A stretch of 64,000 bases of DNA from assembly GCA_003550325.1 (NCBI GenBank), contig QKWP01000058.1:451617-515616 (forward strand). Direction: 5' to 3'. The first letter of the stretch is position 1, and every line of letters starts with the position of its first letter. This document shows positions 46,401 through 56,765 of the stretch, piece after piece. The position numbers and the translations under genes were made by a program. Below the pieces are notes generated by a model. The model searched no databases, was not told the origin of the DNA, and saw only the letters and a program-made list of their open reading frames with translations. This stretch comes from Gigaspora rosea (lineage: Eukaryota; Glomeromycota; Glomeromycetes; Diversisporales; Gigasporaceae).

Positions 46401-47216
46401 ATTACAAATCATTTGAAGAATTGTATGGTATGCGAACAACAGAAATTCATAGACCTTCTTTCAAGACAAAAACAAATTATAGCAAAATGAAGACAAAACA
46501 TACCATGCCTTTTTGTCCATCTGCCGCACGTGCCAAAAATGTTCGCATTACTATAAAGTGTGTAGAATGTGACAAACCACGTCTTTTGTTCAGTGCAAAG
46601 AAGCTTTCTTAACAGGATTTCATATTATTACATGGATTCTTGGATACAATTTTTTATACTTGCGGTCGGCATGTCATTTCATGGCACGTGTGACTTATCA
46701 ATGGCTGTACCACCAGAGCAGCCTGACCTATATGATGATTTAGAGAGTAATGATATTGATTCAGATAAAGAAGCTGAGGATCAAGAGAATACAAATAAAG
46801 AGGACGAAAATGAATCTGAACTTGAGAGTTCAGATAATAAGAATGTTTCAGATAATGAGAATGACTCAAATAATGATAATGATTCAAATAATGATAATGA
46901 TTCAAATAATGAGAATGATTCAGATAATGAGAATGATTCAGATAAAGCTACTGAAGATTCTGATAGTAATGTAGAAGAATCTATTAGTGAACTTTTTTCA
47001 AGAGTTTTTGTTAATGACTCATTGTCTTGTGCATCAAAAATTGAAAAACAATATTACTCAGCCAAAATCTATCCAGACATTTGTATTGAATACAGATGCT
47101 TGGAGGTTTCAAAACTAAACAAAGACGAATACCCATGTTGTACTAATTGTGGTAGTAGCTCTAAATCAAAAAAATCTTTTAAGTGGAATAAAAACAAAAG
47201 AAAGAGCTATTAAAGT
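43483..47216 (+). pseudogene. DDE-transposase-like protein with Cys-rich C-terminus, frameshifted
   Basis: Starts MPFANIRISKGTKNIHGWYI. Pieces continue through 43820-44478, an intron (44479-44547), a long open stretch 44751-46154, an intron (46155-46231, GTAAGT...AAAG) and a Cys-rich part from 46232. In the 471-residue stretch, candidate catalytic acids are Asp203/204 (FIFLDDKHHCKVGEPG), Asp314 (TNGGPDHR) and Glu354 (NPVERIMS), spaced like an RNase-H-fold DDE core. The C-terminal part has HCC, CGESSCPICRPPR, CVECDKPR, YTCG and CCTNC, likely zinc ligands, and an acidic Asn-Asp-Ser repeat region (46,740-46,970). Similar proteins are, to my recollection, also present in sponges and cnidarians. 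About five or six frame shifts or stops make this copy unlikely to function. No terminal inverted repeats were found, so whether it is mobile or domesticated is open. Confidence 0.65.
46855..46945 (+). repeat. Acidic codon repeat (SNNDND)n in the transposase-like gene
   Basis: The 18-base unit encoding Ser-Asn-Asn-Asp/Glu-Asn-Asp repeats about five times, grading into SDNEND. It gives a low-complexity acidic linker before the final Cys-rich segment. Confidence 0.8.
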
Positions 47217-48254
47217 TCATTTATTAAAACAACACCTATATTTTATTATATTATCTAAGTTTTGAATATAAAAAAAATTTTTAGCACAAAATTTTTATAC
47301 TAGCGTTAGTATTGAAAGTTATGTGAAGGATTTTTAGGGGCATAGAGCATTTTTACTTAGAACATATTGCACCCATCAATAAGCTGTGTAAAACACTATA
47401 TGTTGTGATAGGCAAAGTTGATCTAACATAATCCAAGTTCGGGCTGTGTCCAATTTCTATTTTCTATTTTTCTATCTATTCTATTTTTTTAAAATATGTA
47501 TACTATTTTTAGTAGTTAGTATTATAAGGGATCAATGATTATGGATCTCTTATATCTTATAAATTCCTTTTACTAAAAGATCCAAAAGAATTAAGTAATG
47601 TATAAGTTAGAATGTAAAAGATTAAAGTAATTTGTGGGATGTAAAAGAAACAAAGGAGTAATAATAATCTTTTGTAGCATTTTAGTCTCTAATCAAAAAG
47701 TATATAAGAGCTTTAAGTTTGCTTAACAAAAAGGACGGAGTTGAGTTGGTGATAATTAAGTCAAATTAGACTTAGTGAGTTGGTGATAATTAAGTCAAAT
47801 TAGACTTAGAGAGTCTCAACCTTCGAAATTCAAGTAGAAGTGTTAGCTCTAGATCTTAACCATTCCAACTATACTATTTTCTATTTTATATAAATAAAAA
47901 AACTGATACTTATTTTGTCCTATAAGAAAATACTACTGTCCTTGTGAACTTGTTCGTTGTACTAGTTTTTCTTATCCTCATGATACCCAAAAAATCTATC
48001 TGTTGTAATTTACAAATACTAATTTGAAATATTCTACGAACATTGCCCATATTAGCCAATTGTTCATAATAAGCGAATATCTCATTTATCTTTTCAACCC
48101 CAATTCTATTTTGATAACAATACCCGCCTTTGTATATTATATACTGAGAAAAATTTCACTTGTACCATTCTTGTATTCAAGTTGTATCCATATAAAAAAT
48201 TAAGAAATAAAGATTAAATTATATTTTATGTGATCCAGCTAAATTATCCAATTG
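47217..48254. other. Spacer with a 34-bp tandem pair
   Basis: GAGTTGGTGATAATTAAGTC starts at 47743 and again at 47777. A pyrimidine-rich run lies near 47450-47490. No gene is seen. Confidence 0.55.
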
Positions 48255-48470
48255 ATTATTTTTGCGGACTGAACGAACCACTCAAGTCAGAGTACTGAGC
48301 CACCAGCAATGATGATTATGCCCTTTTGAATACACAACGCACATAGTCAGAGGCCCTATCGTCAAGAGGTAAGACTCTAGCGAAATTTTTTGCCTAACTA
48401 TATATACTCATAACAAGTAACCTGGACGGTCGTTCTATCAACACAATATAATCTCATGAAAAAATAAAAC
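48255..48470. repeat. Dispersed repeat, copy 1 of 2
   Basis: Shares with 48800-49010 the ordered words TTTTTGCGGA, AGTACTGAGC, CACATAGTC, GAGGCCCTATCG and AAATTTTTTGC, with moderate divergence. The GTCAAGAGGTAAGACTCTAG segment is tRNA-like and hints at a SINE origin, but no complete tRNA fold or A/B box pair is present. Confidence 0.5.
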
Positions 48471-48799
48471 CACATTATTTACCCAACTCATCTAGTGTGA
48501 CGTAAAAATTTTTGGATCAGATTATAAATAATAATATACATGTATACTATATAAATTTTGAGGTAGATACATTCAACCTATTTTTTATCTTGTAGTTCAA
48601 TGGACTAACCATGGGAAGCTCATTCAGTCTTCCTCTCCTTACTACGTAGACAATAATAGTTGAAGATCATACCCTTAAAGCGGTATTTTTATAATAAAAA
48701 GAAAAAATAAATTGCAGGGAGGTAATAGTCGGATCCTAAGCCTGCCTCGAAAGGCTATAACTACACCTAAGAAAACTATATTATTAAAGGCAACTGGAT

Positions 48800-49010
48800 T
48801 GTATATTTTTTGCGGAACAAACAACTACCTTCACCAAAGTACTGAGCTACCAAATGGTAATTATGAGTATGTTAAACCTCACAACACACATAGTCCGAGG
48901 CCCTATCGCTTCAATAGTAGAAACAAAATTTTTTGCTTGACTAAGCATACCCGCACAAATAGTTCTAGCAATCATCTTATTAACACAAAAACAATCTAGT
49001 GTGAGAAAGT
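48800..49010. repeat. Dispersed repeat, copy 2 of 2
   Basis: Direct-orientation relative of 48255-48470. A frame across it is incidental. Confidence 0.5.
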
Positions 49011-50170
49011 GGAATATCAGTAAAAAAATTGTTCTAAAGTGATTTTATATCAATATTATGTGGCTATGGAATCATGCCATATTCGGTTGAAAATAATTTG
49101 ACACTGCTGGTACATACATGTTGTAGTTATATTTTAACACATAAAAAAATAATACTGTATTAGGAGACTGTGGGACTGGTTTGCATCATTAAAATCAACA
49201 TATACACACATAAAAATAACTTTTCTTAAATTTTTATAAAATTCTGCATAACTACTAATCAGAATTACGACGATTTTATCCTAATAAATATTGCTATTAA
49301 TATTAGTGTAAGTACAGAAGTAAGATACAGTAACAAGCCGCACAAAATTAGATATAAGGTTTTGTGACACTCTCCTTTTTTTTATTAACGAATATTATGA
49401 ATAGTGTCTAGACCCTTTTCTTATTATATACGATACTGCGATAAGAAAAGGCGAGAAACGTATATTTATGAGTAAACAGTTTCGAGAATGAACAAAAATT
49501 CAGTGCGATACTTTACCATTACAATTGACACATGATACTGTATGTGGCTAAGGCTGATTTGGTACTATCGTGATGATATTCCTGGTCATAACTTGCTCAT
49601 CGATATATTAGTCTTAACATTTTGACGACTTGAATTTTGCGATTCACACGTCATAACCTAAGCTAAGTGAAAATAACATAATTATGCTATTTCCACTACA
49701 TATATGTGGCTTTATTTTAACACAACCACTTACATGCAATCAAACACAAATCAACAAAATAAAGAAAGAAACAACTTGCCAGAAACTAAAAATGCCCAAG
49801 CAGTTTATAACCATAGAGAATGGAGAGAATGAAAAAGCCGAATGAGAGGAATCTTGCTGTGAGTTGGATATTTCTTTTCTTTGTTTCTCCTTCTCACTAA
49901 ATTTTCCAAGTCCAAGCTATATGCGTTAAATGAGATTATGCAAAAATTCGTCATGTGACCTCAAAAACTTGCCAAATAGGGTCGAACTGAGATTCGCCTG
50001 CTTGCCATAATTTATAATAAACGGGCGAAGTTAAATCATGCCCATCCATTTAGGGCTATACCCAATCAGAGTCATTGCATTCAGTTCCTTAAGATGGAAA
50101 AAAAATCAGAATTTCATTCAAAAGCAATATCAATATTCTTTTCAACAACAATTCGTTTCCGGTAAAATTC
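49011..50170. other. Spacer
   Basis: No gene supported. A block near 49950-50030 (CATGTGACC, CAAAAACT, GTCGAACTGAG) is loosely repeated at about 59488-59545 inside the later LTR element. Confidence 0.45.
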
Positions 50171-50174
50171 ACCA

Positions 50175-50690
50175 ACATGATACATTGGGGTGCGCGATAT
50201 ATTATGTAAATCAAAACTATATGTGGTATCACCATTATCGAATTTTTTTAATAATAAATTTTTAAACAGATGTACAGCCCTAATGGTTCGATAGTTTTGG
50301 ATAAAACTTCGCAAAGACAAGCATTACGTCCCTACAAACAAAGTTATAGAACCATTTCTTTAAATACGAAACTAAATTTACCCCTTTCTTCTTGCTACTT
50401 TTTTTTAAAAAAAAAACACACGTAGCATATTACAGACCCCTTTCTTTTTGCTACTTTTTTTTAAGAAAAAAAATACGTAGCATATTACAGTTTTTTCATG
50501 TTTAAATAAATGAAAGATTCTAAAGCCTTGTTTGTAGAAATGTAATACTAGTCTTTGCGAAAATTTATTAAAACTATCGAACCGTTAGGGCTGTACATCT
50601 ATTTAAAATTTGAAAAAACTTTATTTTTTTATATGACCACATTTTGATTTACATAGTATACCACGCACCTCAATGATACATTCCATCAGC
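50175..50690. repeat. Inverted duplication downstream of the Sel1 locus
   Basis: The left arm (about 50175-50360) mirrors the right arm (about 50505-50690). Shared words include AGATGTACAGCCCTAATGGT with its complement, and GATACATTGGGGTGCGCG with the complement of CGCACCTCAATGATAC. The right arm contains the Sel1 gene's 3' end, so the left arm is an inverted copy of it. Between the arms, a ~55-bp segment (CCCCTTTCTTCTTGCTACTT / CCCCTTTCTTTTTGCTACTT) is itself repeated. Confidence 0.7.
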
Positions 50691-51969
50691 GTGCCCCATT
50701 TCTGCAATATTCAAACGCTTTCTTTTCGTCCTCTTCAACACCACTTCCATTTTTGTAACAAACATCCAACATTATTTGTTCCAAGGGCATAACCCATCTC
50801 TGCAGCTTTTGATAATATATGAATGCTATCTATTTCAACTCCAATTCCAAGCTGATAACAATATCCATCACTATTTGTTCCCATAGCACCACCCATCTCT
50901 GCAGATTTTTGAAAATAAAAGAATGCCTTATGTTCATCCTTTTCGACTCCAACTCCATATAGATAACAAAATCCAACATCGTGTATTCCATTAACGTCTC
51001 CCATCTCAGCAGATTTTTGATAATAAATGAATGCCTTATGTTCATCCTTTTCAACTCCAACTCCATTTTCATAACATAACCGACAGAAAATATCCCGTAA
51101 GAATCATCCATCTCTGCTAATTTTTGATAATAATTGAATGCTTTACGTTCATCCTTTTCAACCCATTTTCCAAAACGGCAGGTGAAAAGATTTATTGGCG
51201 TTAGCGAATTGTTGGCTGAGGTTAGTTAATTGCTGAGGGGCAAACGGTAACAACTTGCAAGAATGAATTGAACTGAAGAGTTAATTGGATTATTTGAAAA
51301 AAATTTATTAATAAATTTTTTTATATGACCACATATAATTTTGATTTACATAGTATACCGCGCACCTCAATGATACATTCCATCAGCGTGCCCCCCATTT
51401 CTGCAATATTCAAACGCTTTCTTTTCGTCCTCTTCAACACCACTTCCATTTTTGTAACCGACATCCAACATTATTTGTTCCAAGGGCATAACCCATCTCT
51501 GCAGCTTTTGATAATATATGAATGCTATCTATTTCAACTCCAATTCCAAGCTGATAACAATATCCATCACTATTTGTTCCCATAGCACCACCCATCTCTG
51601 CAGATTTTTGAAAANAGGTTAGTTAATTGCTGAGGGGCAAACGGTAACAACTTGCATGAATGAATTGAACTGAAGAGTTAATTGGATTATCTAAACAAAA
51701 ATTGATAATATTTTCTGGATTTTGTTTCATCTTTATTAGAAACTGCCTAATTTATCAAGAATTGAGCTTCTGGCTTGCCTTTCAATTTTTCTTTTTTATA
51801 TAAATTACACATATCATTAACAATTTCGTTTAAAAATCATGTGAAAAATTCTGCAAATTATTATCCTCTAAATACAATTGAGTACCATTGTTGGCTATTT
51901 GAGTAATATCCGATGAACACTCGATTTTTTCATCTTGCTTTACAAATAGATTATTGTGATTAGACATTT
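50690..51969 (-). pseudogene. Sel1-like repeat gene(s), rearranged around an N
   Basis: The minus strand begins MSNHNNLFVKQDEKIECSSD at 51969 and continues with words such as NPENIINFCLDNPIN that precede Sel1 repeats in this fungal family. The repeats themselves lie at about 51190-50700: GVGVEKDEHKAFIYYQKSAEM, MGDVNGIHDVGFCYLYGVG, KDEHKAFFYFQKSAEMGG and AAEMGYALGTNNVGC. Sel1 repeats are ~36-residue helical hairpins that serve as protein-binding scaffolds. A second partial set (51614-51310) is interposed, joined at an undetermined base (51615), and stops and shifts occur throughout. Either two truncated tandem copies are present or the assembly is wrong here. Confidence 0.65.
51219..51700. repeat. 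Local duplication with an assembly N at 51615
   Basis: 51310-51614 repeats 50620-50915 (Sel1 3' part and downstream sequence), and 51616-51690 repeats 51219-51293 (GGTTAGTTAATTGCTGAGGG...). The two repeated pieces abut at the only N in the window. Confidence 0.85.
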
Positions 51970-52784
51970 TGACGCAAGAAGATATAGTTGCATCAAATTT
52001 ATTGCGTAGAGTTATAGCCGTATGCGTTGACGAAGTCACGCTAGGGTTATTAACGCGAGGATCACCCTTTGTGGCTTGTATGAGTAAGACTTATATGGAA
52101 AACAATGGACATGCATACGATTGTATGCATCATAGATTTGCATATGAGATTCGGAATTTCATATGATTAAGGTCATAGACATGCAGGTGAGTAAGACTAT
52201 AAGAGGATACATGTGGGCGTAGTTAGAGAATTTAGTGCCGCTTGTCTTGTCTACTTGATCTCTTCACTGCCCGATTTCGATCTGGCTTCTTCGTGACTGG
52301 CCCGCCACCCCTTCCTCCCTTTTCCCGAAAAGAAGTTGCATCTTGCCGGTTGTCCTGCATGTGAAAAAATTGAGTATACCACGCGGGAAAAAAAAAAAAA
52401 GTATATATAATGAATATATATAAAGGAAAAGAAGTGAGAAAGAAAAAGTGAAAGTAAAAGTTAAAGTATAATGCGCCACACCATAGCGTGGGTCCGTACT
52501 TCTGATCCTCATTTGTACTTCGCCACGTGCACACAGTGACAAGCTTATGAATAGTTATGTAAAGTATAGAAAATTGACAAAGCACAAGTATGTAAAATAG
52601 AAGAAAAGTAGTGAAGGTGGAGCACTACTCCCATATGTATCTTCGTAACATCATGTTTAATAAAGTATCCGAGCGAGAATAATGTATTACTTTGCACAAC
52701 ATACAACTTTTGGATGTTATTTATACGAGTTAATAAATTTGTAACCGTAGTTACTGTAACCACTTGTGGGTATTCTGTGGGCAG
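51970..52784. other. Spacer with an unassigned minus-strand exon-like piece
   Basis: At 52232-52360 (minus) an acceptor-like CATGCAG precedes a short basic frame, DNRQDATSFREKGGRGGG, ending RSSRQDKRH. I do not recognise it and no upstream exon is convincing. Purine-rich low-complexity sequence lies at 52385-52465. Confidence 0.3.
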
Positions 52785-52935
52785 TTCGGAGGGTACCCTA
52801 GCTTATATTAAACGGGTACGGGTACTAGACTCTGAACCCTAGGGCAAGGGTAGGGCCCGGATAGTTGAGCCCTTGTATAGGCGGGTAGGGTCAGGGTATT
52901 GCTAGTACCCGGACCTACCCGGCCCTTGCTATCAT
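52785..52935. repeat. GC-rich GGGTACGGGTA / ACCCGGACCTACCCGG repeat
   Basis: Short G-rich words on the left (GGGTACGGGTAC, GGGTAGGGCCCGG) and their C-rich counterparts on the right form a loose inverted structure. Its base composition stands out sharply from the flanks. Confidence 0.6.
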
Positions 52936-52947
52936 ATTACAGAGAAT

Positions 52948-53035
52948 ATTAGCAAGACCCTATGAACCTCAAGACCCGGACCAAATCTTCCACGCCTCTT
53001 TCTGCCTGCCAAATCGAGGAACTAGGAGTCTTGAC
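52948..53035 (+). repeat. ~85-bp LTR fragment, inverted relative to the LTRs at 29.4/38.3 kb
   Basis: GACCCGGACCAAATCTTCCA and CGCCTCTTTCTGCCTGCCAA are the complement of the LTR block at about 29540-29605. No other part of that element is attached. A fossil scrap of the same family. Confidence 0.8.
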
Positions 53036-53738
53036 CGATAGTTATAGGTGTTATTAGGGGGTTTTAAGTTACGACCCCTGATTTACACTTTCACAATGTA
53101 CGTTTTAGTACTGTCTTAAAGTTTTATATTTGTTATCGTTATTTATATGTAATTAATTGATAATCTTTACTATTTATACCTAATAAAAATTAAAAATTCG
53201 CTCAGTTCGTATGATTATGAATGGAGAATTTCTATTGGCTAATATATTAAAAAATTTCAAAACCCCACCTCACTGACCCGGCCGGGATATGAAAACCAAT
53301 AGTATAAGTTTGTGTGGCCTAAATTAATGAATTAATATTAAATTTTAAATTTGTATTATGGCCAAAGATTCGAACCAGCTTGACACTGAATTTATTTATT
53401 ACATAATCTTAGCCGTCAGATCAGTACTGTGTAATATAAATAATTAAACAAGTTCGGTGATAACATAATCTTTAATTAAGAAATCGACCTAATATTTTTA
53501 ATTCCAGTATCGTTAGGGAATTCTACATCAATTTACTTTTAATGGGTTATCAGAGTTAAAGAAAAAACTCCAAGGCATGTAAAATAAAAAACACCTCTGG
53601 CAAGTTTAATTATACGCTCGATAAATTAAGTTTAAAGTGAAATTGAATTCTTTAAATAATTGAATTAATTTGCAATATATTAGAATAATTTATATTTATA
53701 GATGGTATATCCAAATCGTTATAAAGATTACATCGGCA
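53036..53738. other. Spacer
   Basis: No gene. It contains the inverted partner (about 53270-53325) of the 42.0-kb dispersed repeat. Confidence 0.45.
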
Positions 53739-54438
53739 TTTAAAAATTATAACGAATAAATAAAATATTTATTTTATTTACAACAATTAAAGATTATGTT
53801 GTATTTATCTACTGTACATACCAATATTAAATGTCACGATGCTGAAGTTTTGACCTATTTTGATATAAAATTTTAAATTTTTTTTGGATGTTTTTTTCGT
53901 TTTTGTCTTATAGGGTTAGGGTAAGGTTTGGATGTAGGTTTCATATTTATAGAGTATATGTGGATTTTAGCAGGGCTTATAGTTTCAAATCGAGACCCCA
54001 AAACTTCAGCATCAGCCGTGATATTAAATAATCTATATAATATTTTCTGAAAAAAATATAATTTATAGTTAGATAAATTCACTACATCCACTTAATTACC
54101 ATGACATTAACGTTAACAAAACTATCAAAAGAGAAAGTGTCTTAACAGAAAATTTATTAAAAGATTGGTGAACGCTATTATTCATGTCATAATAATCATA
54201 TTAATGAGAATGTACATGTTATATATGATATTAGCGAATGATTTAAAAAAAAAATTTAACTGGAAAAAGAGAAAAAGATCAGATATATTTATATATAGGA
54301 TATAAATCTTTATTAATTTCTAGAAACGTAAATTAATTACAAATCAGTAATTTTTTTTTCCTGTACCTACGAGCGTTGATCATAGAATTAGTGGAACTTA
54401 CAAAGCTGTTTCAAAATAAGGAATATATTGTAAAGCAT
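53739..54438. repeat. Second copy of the LITAF 5' flank, without the gene
   Basis: Matches 27950-28439 in direct orientation with moderate divergence. The block begins where the LITAF flank begins, but no LITAF coding sequence lies to its left. The right edge falls exactly where an ACCAGGAACG-type repeat starts (54440). A 188-bp MITE has entered this copy. Confidence 0.85.
53833..54020. mobile_element. 188-bp MITE inserted into the duplicated LITAF flank
   Basis: The ends GTCACGATGCTGAAGTTTTG and, inverted, CACGGCTGATGCTGAAGTTT are related. ATATTAAAT flanks both sides (53824-53832, 54021-54029). The undisturbed target CAATATTAAAT is visible in the other copy at about 28037, which confirms the insertion limits. 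Confidence 0.85.
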
Positions 54439-54439
54439 A

Positions 54440-55000
54440 CCAGGAACGTAGTACGAAGTACCAAGTGTATGGTTAACAGGTGTACAATCTCTTGAATCTT
54501 ATTGGATGGCGTATTCAAATCGATCATTTGATGCGCATTAACATCACGTGTATAAACATGTATACTGGGTTTTGTTATGAAAGCGTTTTTTGTGTAATTC
54601 ATTTTGATAAACTTTTGGCTGTGAGCATCTTCTACATTCTGGCACGAGCCTCTATACATGTTGTGCTTGCTACTTATGGTAATCAATTCGAGGATATATT
54701 TGATCTGCATGAATGTTGTAATCTATACTATAAATCTTTATTTTTTCGTTTGCTATAATTAATTTATATATACCAGGAACGTAATACGAAGTTCGAAGTG
54801 TATGGTTTACAGGCAACTATCTGTGTGCAAAATCTTGCATATGATTTAATAGCATGGTCACATGTTCAAATTGATCATGTGTACTTTTCGTTAGCTTTTA
54901 CGTAATCGTTAGGCTGGTCATACATTGCTAGATTCTGCCCAATGAAACAAGGACAGATGCATCTGTCTGAATTAGTATGCTGATTAGAACTGTTTGAATT
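54440..55000. repeat. Two heads of the 'accaggaacg' repeat family
   Basis: ACCAGGAACGTAGTACGAAG at 54441 and ACCAGGAACGTAATACGAAG at 54773 start two related blocks, each followed by GTGTATGGTT and a CAAAATCTTGCAT- or CAATCTCTTGAAT-like stretch. They are related to the units at 7.27-8.9 kb. Confidence 0.7.
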
Positions 55001-55656
55001 TGTGTTATAAAATATTACAGGTTTTATGCGAATCTTTACACGAACTTTCTGGTAGTTAAAATTTTATAAAGCTTGTGGCAGTGCATGACTTCTAAATTTA
55101 AAATATACCTGTTATACCTTACTACCTTTGGCAATCAATTTATGTGTAAAAAAAAGATGCAGTATGATTGTCAGTGATCTATTTCTGTATTTGGGGTAGA
55201 TCTAATCCAAAAAAGGTATAGTGATTTACGTACAGTATGGAATCATCCAGAGTAGTGATTTGGGCGATGAAAAATCTTGGCTGGGAAAAAATGCTCAGGC
55301 GGTCAACCGAGCCAGCCTTTTTGCTGGCAAATTCTCCTACTGTAATCAGAATTAACCACCATATTTATATCAAAAGTATAAAAAAATATCAGGCAGTTCC
55401 TTGCCATTTCCTTGCCATTCAGTTATACCAAATTGTCTGGAGCCGTTTAGCTTGGTTTAACCAGATTTGAAATCAATTATAAATCAAAATATATCATTTC
55501 CAGAACTAATTCATTTTATTTAATAAAATTGAACTGGTTTAGTATCCCGAAAATGACTGAATAAAAACTGTTCCATGGTTTCTGGCCGAATTATGTTAGT
55601 TATATTAGTGCCAACTGGATTAAACAGTTAACACAAATAAACAATCAAACAATTAG
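55001..55656. other. Spacer
   Basis: No gene supported. The plus-strand frame 55237-55470 has no recognisable family. Confidence 0.4.
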
Positions 55657-56545
55657 CCCTATAAGAAACGTGGTATGGGTTGTGGTACGGGTTGGTGTTG
55701 GGAATGCTCGAAATGGCACGGATCTTGTGGTACGTACAGGAATGTTTTACAGAGTGGCTCGGTAACAATGGCACGGACATTACGGCAAAGGGTGGCATGT
55801 AATATTACGTCATATGAAATGGCACGTTCAGATGGCACGTATGTGTATGTTAAGGCTTTTGATACGTGTTGGCTCATTTTGTGGAGAGTGAAAGATCAGT
55901 AAAGGAGTTTTTTTTAAAAAAGAGCGATATCTCATGATTTCACTGATGAAGTTTCCCTGTGTCTTAACAAAAAAAATTTCTTACAAAATTTTGCTTCATA
56001 TGCAGTTAGCTTGCTCATCTTATATTGATTACTTAGCCCATTTGAAGTTGATTCTTTGGTTAACATCACTTTTCCTGGACTTTTGGGGGTAAAATAAAAC
56101 GAACATATGAAACGAACATATAAAAATGAACAAAGATGGGCCAATTTCGTTGGTTGAAATAAATCAGGTGACTGGTGAGTGTCATCCAGCGTTTTGATTG
56201 GCTGTTTGTTTTCGGGGGGAGGTAGGGGAGACTTCAGCTGGGGGTGATGTTAACCAAAAAAATTAACTTCAAACAGCTTATGTCAATTTATAAATCCAAT
56301 CGTTATCGTGGTGGAATGTAAATTTACGTTTATTACCTGTGCCAAATCCTGTGCCGATTCGACTAGTAAACTGCTACAAAGCCCGAGCCATTTACGTCCA
56401 ATTGGCACAGGATACGGTCTTACATGTCCACAGAATCTGTATCAATTCGGACTATTCCCGTACAAATCCGGATCTTGACCCGTGCCACAAATGCACGTAC
56501 CTATACGATGCAACTCATGCAATCCGGTCCAATTTTCTTATAGGG
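55657..56545. mobile_element. 889-bp element with CCCTATAAGAAA ends and GGCACG subterminal repeats
   Basis: The ends CCCTATAAGAAA and TTTCTTATAGGG are inverted repeats. GGCACG recurs several times in the left ~200 bp and as CGTGCC in the right ~200 bp, the pattern expected of transposase-binding subterminal repeats. The CCCT start recalls piggyBac-type ends, but flanking TTAA is not preserved, so the family is uncertain. An inner inverted pair around GGTTAACATCA / TGATGTTAACC (about 56038-56272) suggests a nested hairpin. No transposase frame was found. Confidence 0.5.
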
Positions 56546-56765
56546 AAGATGATTTTAGGTAGTTTCAATCTCTACTATTTAGTAGTCATGTCATACCCTG
56601 TTAACATTAACCTGAAAGGTTAAGCCTTTAATAAAATCTAATAACTGGTTTTATACCCTATCGAATAAGAGGATAACAGTTATACAAAACTTACATTTTT
56701 GATACTCCTGCACTTACTTTTTTGATACTCCTAAATGTACCCCAAAAATTTTATTACTTTTTTGA

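Noticed and set aside
48350-48400. tRNA-like segment (GTCAAGAGGTAAGACTCTAG)
   Set aside because: Resembles a D-arm region but lacks the rest of a tRNA; better treated as part of a dispersed repeat.
53365-53440. Possible minus-strand tRNA around GGTTCGAATC
   Set aside because: The T-stem does not pair and no anticodon arm can be drawn.
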